49,252 nt of DNA, from NCBI RefSeq assembly GCF_028765165.1, contig NZ_JARADB010000016.1, positions 1 to 49,252 on the forward strand, written 5' to 3'. Below are positions 31,994-40,272 of this stretch, piece by piece (the stretch's first letter is position 1; each line of letters begins with the position of its first letter). The stretch comes from Paenibacillus sp. MAHUQ-63. GTDB lineage: Bacteria > Bacillota > Bacilli > Paenibacillales > NBRC-103111. The notes beneath the pieces are model-generated. The model searched no databases. It was not told the origin of the DNA and worked only from the letters and a program-made list of their open reading frames with translations. The position numbers and the translations under genes are program-made.

Positions 31994-32791
31994 CTACACG
32001 TTCAAAATAAACTTCTCCAGAACATGTCTTACACCGTCTTCATTATTGCTTCGGGTCACATAATTCGCCAGCTCTTTCAGTTCCGGCAGCGCATTGTCCA
32101 TCGCCACGCCAAGACCGGCGACTTCGAGCATCTCGCGATCGTTCCACGCATCGCCAAGTGCGATGACTTCCTCGAGCGTGCAGCCGATATGGCTCGCCAG
32201 GAATGCAATCGCGTGGCCTTTGGTGCCTTCTTTGTGCATGAATTCCAAGTAGTGAGGCTTAGATTTCGTAATATGCAGCTTATCGCCAAGAATCGGGAGC
32301 AGCTCCTCGCGGATTTGGTCGCAAACCTCCGGTTTATCAACGATCAGCATTTTGGGCTGCGGAATGTCGATCCATTGGCGCAGGTCGCCAATGATATACG
32401 GGGTTTTGGATAAGCGTACATAGTTTTTGATTTTATCGTTATCTTCGCCTGCATAAAGCTCGTCGCCATGGTAAAGCTGGAGATGGAGATTTCTCTGCTC
32501 GCAGTAATCAAGCAGGTAGCGGGCGCTATCCACAGGAACGGTGCGCTCGTATAAGACCTCTTCATCGAGGAGGTTTTTGATGAGTGCGCCCTGATACGTA
32601 ATGATCGGCACGTTCAGCCCGATTTGGTTGGCGATTTTCGCTGCGGACGGGAAGCTTCTCCCTGTAGCGATCGTCACCGTCACACCTTGCGCAACCGCCT
32701 GGTGCATGGCTTCGATCGTTGCTTGCGATATCGTCAAATCATCGCGCAGAAGCGTATCGTCTAAATCCGTTGCTACTAACTTATAAGTCAT
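31994..32791 (-). CDS. Cof-type HAD-IIB phosphatase
   Basis: A 265-residue haloacid-dehalogenase phosphatase. The nucleophile motif is VATDLDDTLLRDD (Asp at about 9 and 11). Motif II Thr is in TIATGRSF, motif III Lys in the HKEGTKGHAI segment and motif IV acidic residues in IALGDAWNDREML. The large C2B cap domain places it with Cof/YwpJ sugar-phosphate or flavin-related phosphatases; the substrate cannot be assigned. ATG 32791 is preceded by GGAGAGG. It diverges from the AlkD gene. Confidence 0.9.
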   Translation of the reverse strand: MTYKLVATDLDDTLLRDDLTISQATIEAMHQAVAQGVTVTIATGRSFPSAAKIANQIGLNVPIITYQGALIKNLLDEEVLYERTVPVDSARYLLDYCEQRNLHLQLYHGDELYAGEDNDKIKNYVRLSKTPYIIGDLRQWIDIPQPKMLIVDKPEVCDQIREELLPILGDKLHITKSKPHYLEFMHKEGTKGHAIAFLASHIGCTLEEVIALGDAWNDREMLEVAGLGVAMDNALPELKELANYVTRSNNEDGVRHVLEKFILNV

Positions 32792-32899
32792 GTGTTCCTC
32801 TCCGTTCCGATAGGTGATCTATGCAAAAATTCTGCTATAAGCATACCCGAAACAGGGTGGAATTGCTAGAATAAAAGGATACGAAGGAGGCGCATGGCC

Positions 32900-33589
32900 A
32901 TGTCATCATCTTATACAAAAAAGCTGGAGGACCTGCTCAGAGCCCACGCCAGTGAGGCCGACGCAGCGGCGATGGCCGCTTATATGCGCGGCCATTTCCC
33001 TTTCTTGGGCATTCGCAATCCGCAGCGCGTGGCGCTAACGAAGCAGTTCTGGAAGGAGCACGGGATGCCCAAAGGAGCCGAGGGCGTGAAGGCGGCGGAA
33101 GAGCTCTGGGCACTGCCTGAGCGGGAGTTTCATTATACGGCGCTGCTGCTGCTCATCCAACTGCGCAAAGAGGCGGAGAAGGAACGCATTGCGCTGTTGG
33201 AGCATTTGGTCGTGACGAATGCCTGGTGGGATTCGGTCGATACAATTGCTGACCATTTGATCGGCTTCCATATGCAGAAGTATCCGGAGCTCATCCCGGC
33301 TCACGTCGAGAAATGGCTGGCTTCGGGCCATATGTGGCTGCAGCGGACGGCGATCCTCTTTCAGCTCAAATATAAGCGGCACACGGATGTGCCGCTGCTG
33401 TTTAGCTGTATCCGGCAGATGGCGGATTCCGATGAATTTTTCATCCGCAAGGCGATCGGCTGGGCGCTGCGCGAATACTCGAAGACGGACGCCGGCGCCG
33501 TGCAAGCGTTCGTCGCTGAGACGAAGCTGTCGCCGCTTAGCGTGAGGGAAGCGCTGAAGGTTATTCAGCGGAAGAGCGGGGACGAGTAG
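32900..33589 (+). CDS. DNA alkylation repair protein (AlkD-type glycosylase)
   Basis: A 229-residue all-helical HEAT-repeat protein of the AlkC/AlkD group, which removes N3- and N7-alkylated purines. Residues known to contact the lesion in AlkD are present: the WWDSVD stretch (Trp and Asp) and the Arg in WLQRTAILFQL. AAGGAGG at 32884-32890 favours ATG 32900 (9 nt) over ATG 32894 (3 nt). It is monocistronic and shares a 108-bp divergent spacer with the HAD phosphatase gene. Confidence 0.88.
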   Translation: MSSSYTKKLEDLLRAHASEADAAAMAAYMRGHFPFLGIRNPQRVALTKQFWKEHGMPKGAEGVKAAEELWALPEREFHYTALLLLIQLRKEAEKERIALLEHLVVTNAWWDSVDTIADHLIGFHMQKYPELIPAHVEKWLASGHMWLQRTAILFQLKYKRHTDVPLLFSCIRQMADSDEFFIRKAIGWALREYSKTDAGAVQAFVAETKLSPLSVREALKVIQRKSGDE

Positions 33590-33727
33590 TCTCGCTGCTA
33601 TTCCCCGGCTGGCGGTGCGGGGGCTTGCGGCAGACGGTCGGCAGTTGGTAAGGTCGGCGCATTGAGGCCGTGGAGTCGGTTAGACGCATTAAGCCTAAGA
33701 CACGGCCAACGGAGAAAAGCCGCGCAC

Positions 33728-33777
33728 AAAAAGGCTTGTCCCAGCCATTTACATGGCTTCAGGGGCAGCCTTTTTTA
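33728..33777 (+). terminator. terminator after alkylation repair gene
   Basis: AAGGCT.GTCCC.GCCAT and ATGGC.GGGGCAGCCTT form a long interrupted stem followed by T6. The stretch between the AlkD stop and this hairpin (33590-33727) is GC-rich and shows no gene. Confidence 0.85.
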
Positions 33778-33844
33778 CGTTACGGCTGCATTGGCGCCGT
33801 TCACGTCACGAAAACTAACGCATATGATAATAATTAAAATAATT

Positions 33845-33884
33845 TGTCATATATATTGACATATAAATAACATTGATTTAAAGT
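33845..33884 (+). promoter_or_regulatory. candidate add promoter with overlapping inverted repeat
   Basis: The perfect inverted repeat TGTCATATATATTGACA (33845-33861) covers a consensus -35 TTGACA (33856-33861). A weak TAAAGT lies 17 bp downstream as -10. The arrangement looks like a repressor operator on the -35. The region is very AT-rich compared with its surroundings. Confidence 0.45.
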
Positions 33885-33951
33885 AATTAAAATTATTCAT
33901 GGGGGCACACAACACCCCTCAGATTAAAAACATGAGAAGGGATGATGGAAG

Positions 33952-35001
33952 ATGAAACATAATCGGACGCAGGATTGGCTGACGCGGCTGCCTAAAGTTG
34001 ATCTTCACCTGCACTTGGACGGGAGTGTGAAGCCGGAAACGATTCTGGAGCTTGCTCTCCGCCAAGGCTTAGATCTTCCCGTGTATGATACAGAAGGATT
34101 AATTCCGCATATGCGTGTAGGCGAGGAATGCGGCAGCCTCGTCGAATATTTGAGTAAATTCGATTTCACGACCCGGTTTCTGCAAAACGGAGAAGCTTTG
34201 GAGCGGGTTGCCTATGAGGTGGCGGAGCAATCGGCCGAGCATAATTGCAAGTATGTGGAGGTTCGGTTCGCGCCCCAACTGCACCGTGCCAACGGGTTGA
34301 CCGTCGAAGAAACGATTTACCATGTCGTAGAGGGGATGAAGCGCGGACAACGGGATTTCGGCGTGAAGGCCGGCGTCATCGCGATCTGCATGCGGAATCA
34401 TTCCCGCGAAGCCAATCTGGAAGTGATCCGCGCGGCTGCCGGGTATGTGGGCAGAGGCGTAGTTGCCGTCGATTTGGCCGGAGACGAAGCCAATTACCCG
34501 CCGGAATGGTTCAGGGACGTATTCGCCGAATCGCGAAGGCTCGGCATTCCAGTGACAATTCATGCCGGGGAGGCCGCGGGAGCGATGAATGTCTATGAAG
34601 CTGTAGCGAATCTCGGTGCCGTGCGCATCGGCCATGGCGTCAGATTGAAGGAGGACGGCGAGATTATGGCGATGGTGAAAGACCGCCGCATTCCGCTGGA
34701 GATGTGCCCGATCAGCAACATCCAAACCAAGGCTGTGCCTGGCTGGGAGTCCTATCCGATTCGCGAGTATTTGGAGCAAGGGCTTCTGGTGACAATTAAC
34801 ACGGACAATCCAAGTGTGTCGGGAACGGACATTACGAACGAGTACCGGGTGTTATCGGACCGTTTCGGCTTTACGGAACCTGAACTGATAAGGCTTGTTA
34901 TGAACGGGGTGGAGGCTGCTTTTATGGAGGAAAGCGAGAAGTTATTGCTGCGGCGGGAGATGGAAGCGGAGTTCCGAGATATGGGGATGCAGACAGACTA
35001 A
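33952..35001 (+). CDS. add: adenosine deaminase
   Basis: A 349-residue zinc enzyme converting adenosine to inosine in purine salvage. Zinc and catalytic residues are present: HLHLDGS (HxH) near residue 19, HAGEAAG for His and Glu, IGHGVR for the next His, and NTDNPSVSGT for the Asp pair. Length and order of motifs fit the adenosine rather than the AMP or adenine branch, though adenine deaminase cannot be fully excluded. GGAAG lies just before ATG 33952. Confidence 0.92.
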   Translation: MKHNRTQDWLTRLPKVDLHLHLDGSVKPETILELALRQGLDLPVYDTEGLIPHMRVGEECGSLVEYLSKFDFTTRFLQNGEALERVAYEVAEQSAEHNCKYVEVRFAPQLHRANGLTVEETIYHVVEGMKRGQRDFGVKAGVIAICMRNHSREANLEVIRAAAGYVGRGVVAVDLAGDEANYPPEWFRDVFAESRRLGIPVTIHAGEAAGAMNVYEAVANLGAVRIGHGVRLKEDGEIMAMVKDRRIPLEMCPISNIQTKAVPGWESYPIREYLEQGLLVTINTDNPSVSGTDITNEYRVLSDRFGFTEPELIRLVMNGVEAAFMEESEKLLLRREMEAEFRDMGMQTD

Positions 35002-35061
35002 AAAAAACGCCCCATTGAACATATTGGTGGTATCAAACAACTAAGAAGGACTTGGCCACGC

Positions 35062-35544
35062 GTGGACACGATAATCTTATATGGCGTCTGGATCATTACC
35101 GCTCTTCTCTTGATCATCTTCATTGGCAGACGGCACCACATCAGAGCACAGTTAAGCTTCATGTTCATGCAGGTCCCGACTTGGTTGCTGAGATCGCTTG
35201 CCGTGAAGGGCGGGCTTATCGAGTACCCGGTCGGTTTTCTGAGCATGGTGTATAAAGCTAGCTTTACTTATGAATTTTTCGTGTATCCGGCAGTCAGCGC
35301 CATCTTTAACGTTCATTTTCCTAAAGAGAAGTCATGGCCGGTGAAAATCGCGTACACCCTAATCTTCCCTACCGTACTGACGGCAGGCGAAGTATGGCTC
35401 GAGACGCATACCGACCTCATTGCGTATTTGAATTGGAACTGGTTTATGAGCTTCCTGTCGATCTTGTTCACTCTGCTGATTTCCTACGGGTACTACAGGT
35501 GGTTTTTTAAAAAGATGGAGATCCTGTTCGGCAAGCGGCAGTAA
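35062..35544 (+). CDS. small membrane protein, CBO0543-like family
   Basis: A 160-residue membrane protein with about four helices and a conserved central segment EYPVGFLSMVYKASFTYEFF, followed by YPAVSAIFNVHFP, which I associate with the CBO0543 family of unknown function. GTG 35062 has AGAAGGA 11 nt upstream. It lies 60 bp after add and may be co-transcribed, as no terminator separates them. Confidence 0.72.
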   Translation: MDTIILYGVWIITALLLIIFIGRRHHIRAQLSFMFMQVPTWLLRSLAVKGGLIEYPVGFLSMVYKASFTYEFFVYPAVSAIFNVHFPKEKSWPVKIAYTLIFPTVLTAGEVWLETHTDLIAYLNWNWFMSFLSILFTLLISYGYYRWFFKKMEILFGKRQ

Positions 35545-35576
35545 AGAAAAGGAGAGGGGCGCCTCTTCTTTTTTTG
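35545..35576 (+). terminator. terminator after add/membrane protein genes
   Basis: AAGGAGAGG and CCTCTTCTTT pair across GGCG (with mismatch) and run into T7. Confidence 0.7.
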
Positions 35577-35661
35577 CGTTTATGACGCTGTGATAGCAGT
35601 TGGCTGCCGATCTCTCGTGGAGCAAGTAAGAACTTTTTTGGAAAAATGATGTTCCCTCCGC

Positions 35662-35689
35662 TTGACAATATAGGGTAGGGGGGTATACT
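35662..35689 (+). promoter_or_regulatory. copA promoter with CsoR-type operator
   Basis: TTGACA and TATACT are spaced 16 bp apart. The spacer ATATAGGGTAGGGGGG plus TAT is a GC tract bracketed by AT, the form of CsoR operators. The promoter at 38004 has nearly the same sequence. CsoR would cover the whole spacer and block RNA polymerase until Cu(I) binds. Confidence 0.82.
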
Positions 35690-35734
35690 ATATAAACATG
35701 AACGATGTAACTATTCATGAGAGGTGAAATTCCT

Positions 35735-37984
35735 ATGAGCACTGATTCCGTCTTGAAGCAGTCAGAGGGCCAACCGACTGCAACGGTTGATTTTGATATT
35801 ACCGGAATGACCTGCGCCGCCTGCGCAACCCGCATCGAGAAAGGGTTGAACAAAATGCCCGGCGTCGCGCAAGCATCCGTCAATTTGGCCATGGAAACCG
35901 CGCGCATTGTCTACCAACCCTCGGAAGTAACGCCTGACGATATGCAAGCCAAGGTCGCTAAGCTGGGGTATGAGGCCGCGCTGAAAAGAGAAAAAGCTCA
36001 AACAAGCGAGCATAGAGCGAAAGAAATTCGCAGGATGAAGCTGAAACTGTGGGTGTCCGCGATCTTGTCCTTCCCCTTGCTATGGGCGATGGTTAGTCAT
36101 TTTACCTTTACCTCATGGATTTGGCTGCCGGAAGTGTTGATGAACCCGTGGGTCCAGTTGGCTCTGGCCACCCCCGTTCAATTCATCATCGGGCGCCAAT
36201 TCTACGTCGGAGCGTACAAAGCGCTAAGCAACAAGAGCGCCAACATGGATGTGCTCGTTGCGCTGGGGACGTCGGCGGCTTACTTTTACAGCCTAATCTT
36301 AACGATCCAATGGGCGGGACAGAGCAGTCAGGGCGGTCACAGCCATATGCCCGAGCTCTATTTCGAAACAAGCGCCATTCTCATTACGTTAGTCATTCTA
36401 GGCAAATGGTTCGAAGTTCTGGCCAAAGGACGCACCTCCGAAGCGATCAAATCGTTGATGGGCTTGCAGGCCAAGAGGGCCACGGTCATTCGCGGCGGCG
36501 AAGAGCTCAGCATCCCGTTGGAGGATGTGGTCACCGGCGACCTCATCATCGTGAAGCCCGGCGAGAAGATACCCGTGGACGGTATCGTCATGCAAGGCAG
36601 CTCCTCCGTGGATGAGTCCATGCTGACCGGCGAAAGCTTGCCCGTTCACAAGCAGGAAGGGGACCGGGTGATCGGTGCGACGCAGAATCAGAACGGTGTT
36701 CTCCGAATGGAGGCTACCAAGGTCGGCCGCGATACCGTGCTGGCCCAGATCATCAAAGTCGTAGAAGAAGCGCAAGGATCCAAGGCGCCGATTCAGCGGG
36801 TGGCGGACGTCATATCGGGTATTTTCGTTCCGATCGTCGTGGGCATTGCGCTTGTCGCCTTCGTCCTCTGGTACTTCTGGTTCGACCCGGGTGATTTCGC
36901 CGGGGCACTGGAGAAGACGATCGCCATTCTCGTTATCGCCTGCCCTTGTGCACTGGGCTTGGCGACACCAACTTCGATTATGGCGGGGTCCGGCCGAGCG
37001 GCTGAGCTAGGCGTACTGTTCAAAGGCGGAGAACATCTGGAGGCCGCTCACCGCATCGATGCCGTCGTCCTGGATAAGACGGGGACGGTCACGAAAGGCA
37101 AGCCGCAGCTCACCGACTATCGGACGAAGCTGGAGGAAACACTCTTTCTTCGCCTCGTCGGCGGCACCGAGCGCAGTTCGGAGCATCCGCTGGCCGAGGC
37201 GATCGTTCAGGGCATTCTGCCGCTGGTTGCGTCCTTGCCCGAAGCTTCCAGCTTCAAGGCGATCCCCGGCTTCGGCGTAGAAGCCGTAGTGGAAGGGAAG
37301 CTTGTGGTGATAGGAACACGCCGCCTGCTCACGCAGCATACGATTAACATTTCCGAAGCTCTGTCAGATATGGAGCGTTTGGAAAGCGAGGGCAAGACGG
37401 TTATGCTGGCCGCCGTAGACGGTGCGTATGCGGGGTATGTAGCCGTAGCGGATACGATCAAAGAAACGTCGCAGGAAGCGGTAGCCCGTTTGGAAGCGAT
37501 GGGCATCAAGGTCATGATGATTACGGGCGACAATACGCGAACCGCCGAAGCTATAGCCCGGCAAGCCGGTATCCGGCAGGTGCTGGCGGAAGTGCTGCCC
37601 GAAGGCAAGGCGGCCGAGGTGAAGAAGCTGCAGGCTCAAGGCTTGCGCGTTGCGATGGTCGGCGACGGCATCAACGATGCGCCGGCGCTGGCGATGGCGG
37701 ATGTCGGCATGGCCATGGGCACAGGCAGCGACATTGCGATGGAGGCCGCGGATGTGACGCTGATGCGCGGCGAGCTGACCTCCATCGCGGACAGCATGGA
37801 GATGAGCCGCAGAACGATGCGGAACATTAAGCAAAATTTATTCTGGGCTCTCGGCTACAATACGATCGGCATTCCAATCGCTGCATTAGGCTTGTTGGAG
37901 CCTTGGGTGGCAGGTGCGGCGATGGCGTTAAGCTCTGTTTCGGTCGTACTGAATGCCTTGAGGCTGCAGCGGGTTAAACTTTAG
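35735..37984 (+). CDS. copA: copper-exporting P1B-type ATPase
   Basis: A 749-residue pump that exports Cu(I) with ATP. There is a single N-terminal heavy-metal domain with GMTCAAC (Bacillus CopA has two), then eight expected membrane helices, the ion-path CPC in IACPCALGLATPTS, phosphorylation Asp447 in LDKTGTVTKG, the SEHPLAEAI nucleotide site and MVGDGINDAPALA. ATG 35735 has GAGAGGTG 7 nt upstream; an ATG at 35717 precedes that site and is rejected. It is the first gene of the copper locus and has its own CsoR-type promoter. Confidence 0.95.
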   Translation: MSTDSVLKQSEGQPTATVDFDITGMTCAACATRIEKGLNKMPGVAQASVNLAMETARIVYQPSEVTPDDMQAKVAKLGYEAALKREKAQTSEHRAKEIRRMKLKLWVSAILSFPLLWAMVSHFTFTSWIWLPEVLMNPWVQLALATPVQFIIGRQFYVGAYKALSNKSANMDVLVALGTSAAYFYSLILTIQWAGQSSQGGHSHMPELYFETSAILITLVILGKWFEVLAKGRTSEAIKSLMGLQAKRATVIRGGEELSIPLEDVVTGDLIIVKPGEKIPVDGIVMQGSSSVDESMLTGESLPVHKQEGDRVIGATQNQNGVLRMEATKVGRDTVLAQIIKVVEEAQGSKAPIQRVADVISGIFVPIVVGIALVAFVLWYFWFDPGDFAGALEKTIAILVIACPCALGLATPTSIMAGSGRAAELGVLFKGGEHLEAAHRIDAVVLDKTGTVTKGKPQLTDYRTKLEETLFLRLVGGTERSSEHPLAEAIVQGILPLVASLPEASSFKAIPGFGVEAVVEGKLVVIGTRRLLTQHTINISEALSDMERLESEGKTVMLAAVDGAYAGYVAVADTIKETSQEAVARLEAMGIKVMMITGDNTRTAEAIARQAGIRQVLAEVLPEGKAAEVKKLQAQGLRVAMVGDGINDAPALAMADVGMAMGTGSDIAMEAADVTLMRGELTSIADSMEMSRRTMRNIKQNLFWALGYNTIGIPIAALGLLEPWVAGAAMALSSVSVVLNALRLQRVKL

Positions 37985-38003
37985 GGGTGAGGATCCGAAA
38001 TGA

Positions 38004-38031
38004 TTGACAATATAGGGGATGGGGGTATGAT
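38004..38031 (+). promoter_or_regulatory. csoR-copZ promoter with second CsoR-type operator
   Basis: TTGACA and TATGAT are spaced 16 bp apart with the spacer ATATAGGGGATGGGGG, differing from the copA spacer at two positions. It starts 20 bp after the copA stop codon, so csoR, copZ and the lipoprotein can be induced independently of copA. Confidence 0.82.
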
Positions 38032-38070
38032 AATGATAATACTTAATTGCCCCCAAAGGAGAATACCGCC

Positions 38071-38400
38071 ATGAATAATGAACAAGATATGGAAGTGAGC
38101 CATTGCAGCTTGGATGTGAATGAGCGCAAAAGCCACCATTCCGATAAGCTCAAAGCCGATTTGACGAAGCGGTTGAACCGCATTGAAGGTCAAGTCCGCG
38201 GAGTCAAGGGTCTGATCGAGAAGGATACGTATTGTGACGACGTGCTTCACCAGATCGCGGCGATTCAGTCGGCGCTCAACGGCGTCGGCAAGCTGCTGCT
38301 CGCCGGACATCTCAAGAGCTGTGTGGTCGAGCGCATTCAAGAGGGCGACATGGACGTTGTCGACGAGCTGCTCAAAACGATGAACACCTTGATGAAATAA
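38071..38400 (+). CDS. csoR: copper-sensing transcriptional repressor CsoR
   Basis: A 109-residue all-helical repressor of the CsoR/RcnR family. The Cu(I) ligand set is exact: Cys55, His80 and Cys84 (C-x24-H-x3-C). The DNA-facing LNRIEGQVRGVKGLIE helix is present. A His/Cys-bearing N-terminal extension (SHCSLD, SHHSDK) precedes the core. AAAGGAG at 38057-38063 supports ATG 38071 over the upstream TTG at 38047. It presumably represses both promoters of the locus, including its own. Confidence 0.95.
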   Translation: MNNEQDMEVSHCSLDVNERKSHHSDKLKADLTKRLNRIEGQVRGVKGLIEKDTYCDDVLHQIAAIQSALNGVGKLLLAGHLKSCVVERIQEGDMDVVDELLKTMNTLMK

Positions 38401-38432
38401 TAAATTGTCTACAAGTAAAGGAGAGAATGCAA

Positions 38433-38636
38433 ATGTCCAATTTGATTTTGAAAGTAGAAGGAATGTCTTGCAACCACTGTGTGAATACCATCGAGAAGGC
38501 GATGAAAGAGCTTGGCGCCCAAGGGAAAGTAGATCTCGCCGGCAAGCGGGTCGAAGTGGAGTACGATGAGAGCAAGCTGAGCGAGCAAGCGATCAAGGAA
38601 GCGATTGAAGAGCAAGGATATGATGTCGTGCAATGA
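38433..38636 (+). CDS. copZ: copper chaperone CopZ
   Basis: A 67-residue heavy-metal-associated domain with the Cu(I) site GMSCNHC near residues 10-16. It carries copper to CopA and to CsoR. ATG 38433 lies 9 nt from AAAGGAG; ATG 38427 is too close. Its stop codon overlaps the start of the next gene (ATGA). Confidence 0.93.
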   Translation: MSNLILKVEGMSCNHCVNTIEKAMKELGAQGKVDLAGKRVEVEYDESKLSEQAIKEAIEEQGYDVVQ

Positions 38637-39448
38637 GAATAGCGAGTATTCTTCTCTTATCGGCAGCGCTGCTGCTGAGCGGCTGCGCCAAATCCCAGCC
38701 GGCCGAACACGGGGCGCACGGCGGAAGCCATGAAGCGGGGGGCAAGGAGCAGGTACAGGCGGTATTCGGCGTGAAATCGTCAGGAGGGCAGACGGCCGCC
38801 AAGGCCCAGGACGACACCCCTCTGACCATCCAAATTCAAGACGCCGCAGGCAAGCCGGTTAACGAGTTCGATCTCAATCATGAGAAAATGATGCATTTGA
38901 TCGTCGTTAGCAAAGATCTCTCCTACTTCAATCACATTCATCCGGAATATCAAGGGAAAGGGTTATTCACGGTAACGACGCGCTTTCCGGCCGGCGGGGA
39001 CTATAAGCTGTTCGCTGATTTCGCGCCGAGCGGGAAAGAGAAATCCGTGCTCAGCCATGCGCTGACGGTGCAGGGGAACGCCGCTTCGCCGGCCGGCTTG
39101 AAGCCGGACGCCAAGCTGACCGCAACCGTGAACGGCACCGAGGTTGCATTAGCGATCGACGGGCTGAAGGCAGGGGCAGAGGCGAACTTGACGTATACGT
39201 TCAAGGACGCTGCGACGAAAGCTCCGGTTCAGAATCTGCAGCCGTACTTAGGGGCTGTCGGCCATGTCGTTATTCTCGATGCGGCCGCTGAGCAATACTT
39301 GCATGTTCATCCGACGGATGAGAAATCGACGGGGCCGTCGGCCAAGTTCATGACGACCTTTCCGCAAAGCGGCATCTACAAAATTTGGGGCGAATTTCAG
39401 CGAGACGGCCAAGTGTTCGCAGTGCCTTTTGTCGTGAAGGTTCCGTAA
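38633..39448 (+). CDS. His-rich lipoprotein with duplicated domain, probable extracytoplasmic copper protein
   Basis: A 271-residue lipoprotein with lipobox LLSGC (Cys18), then a short His-rich linker (HGAHGGSHEAGG). The remainder is two homologous halves (about 62-148 and 160-269). Each has a hydrophobic strand, then HIHP (101-104) or HVHP (224-227), then an FP..G.YK..F strand. The first half also has NHEKMMHL, a Met/His cluster suited to Cu(I). I do not know a named family. It starts inside the copZ stop codon (ATGA), so translation is coupled to the chaperone and a copper role is a strong inference. It could bind copper at the cell surface or carry it between proteins. Confidence 0.78.
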   Translation: MRIASILLLSAALLLSGCAKSQPAEHGAHGGSHEAGGKEQVQAVFGVKSSGGQTAAKAQDDTPLTIQIQDAAGKPVNEFDLNHEKMMHLIVVSKDLSYFNHIHPEYQGKGLFTVTTRFPAGGDYKLFADFAPSGKEKSVLSHALTVQGNAASPAGLKPDAKLTATVNGTEVALAIDGLKAGAEANLTYTFKDAATKAPVQNLQPYLGAVGHVVILDAAAEQYLHVHPTDEKSTGPSAKFMTTFPQSGIYKIWGEFQRDGQVFAVPFVVKVP

Positions 39449-39486
39449 GTTGTCCCCGTTAAGTGAAGACAGAAGGAGTCAAACCC

Positions 39487-40233
39487 ATGCCCACTTATAT
39501 CATCACAGGCAGCTCCAGAGGGCTCGGCGCCGAGTTGGTTCGGCAGCTTCTAGCGCAGGGCGCAGCGGTTCACGGTGTGTCCCGCAGCGATAACGCAACC
39601 CTCCGCCAAGCGGCGGCAAGCATGCAAGGTGCCTACACCTTTCATGCTTGCGACTTGGCGCAAACGGACCGCCTGGATTCGCTCATGGAGCGAATCCTCG
39701 GCGCTGTAGATCGAGCGGATGCCATCACGCTCATCAACAACGCGGGCCAGCTCGAGCCGATGACGCTCATCGGCCGAGCCGGCCAGGAGGACCTGCAGCT
39801 GAACCTGCAGGTCAATCTCGTCGCGCCCTCGCTGCTGACGAACAGCTTCATCCGGCAGACGCAGTCGCTGCCGGTCGTGAAGCGTGTCGTCCAGATCTCC
39901 TCGGGCGCGGGCAAGAAGCCCTACCCCGGCTGGGGTGCCTACTGCACCGCCAAAGCCGGGCTCGATATGCTGACGCGCTGTATCGGCGTCGAGCAGACGA
40001 ACCAGCCCTACCCGGTGGAGGCTTACTCCGTAGCCCCGGGTGTGGTGGACACGGATATGCAGCGGGAGATTCGCGCTGCATCCGAAGAGGACTTCCCGCA
40101 GCTGAGCCGGTTCGTGAAGCTGCATGCGGACGGCGAGCTGCAACCGCCCGAGAGCGCGGCGAAGCGGCTGCTGGACCTGCTGCATGCGGGGGCTTTCGCG
40201 CAGGGAGAGATCGCCGATCTGCGCACCAAATAA
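39487..40233 (+). CDS. short-chain dehydrogenase, YueD/benzil reductase-like
   Basis: A 248-residue SDR with TGSSRGLG (nucleotide binding), NNAGQLEP, a catalytic Ser in VQISSGAGK and YCTAKAG as YxxxK. The C-terminal APGVVDTDMQREIR resembles YueD, reported in Bacillus to reduce benzil. AGAAGGAG at 39472-39479 supports ATG 39487. No terminator separates it from the copper lipoprotein 38 bp upstream, so it may receive transcription from the copper promoter. Confidence 0.82.
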   Translation: MPTYIITGSSRGLGAELVRQLLAQGAAVHGVSRSDNATLRQAAASMQGAYTFHACDLAQTDRLDSLMERILGAVDRADAITLINNAGQLEPMTLIGRAGQEDLQLNLQVNLVAPSLLTNSFIRQTQSLPVVKRVVQISSGAGKKPYPGWGAYCTAKAGLDMLTRCIGVEQTNQPYPVEAYSVAPGVVDTDMQREIRAASEEDFPQLSRFVKLHADGELQPPESAAKRLLDLLHAGAFAQGEIADLRTK

Positions 40234-40265
40234 AAAGAGTTAAGCGCTATGCGCTTAACTCTTTT
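40233..40265. terminator. bidirectional terminator, perfect palindrome
   Basis: AAAAGAGTTAAGCGC and GCGCTTAACTCTTTT pair perfectly around TAT. It serves the SDR from the left and mscL from the right. Confidence 0.93.
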
Positions 40266-40272
40266 GTGGTCT

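Noticed and set aside
31659..32063. Plus-strand frame of 134 codons in the spacer before the thioesterase genes
   Set aside because: It has no ribosome binding site, crosses the terminator of the HAD gene and overlaps that gene's 3' end on the other strand.
33790..33951. Purine riboswitch before add
   Set aside because: The conserved TATA..ATGG core and loop sequences are missing; the stretch is simply AT-rich with one inverted repeat.
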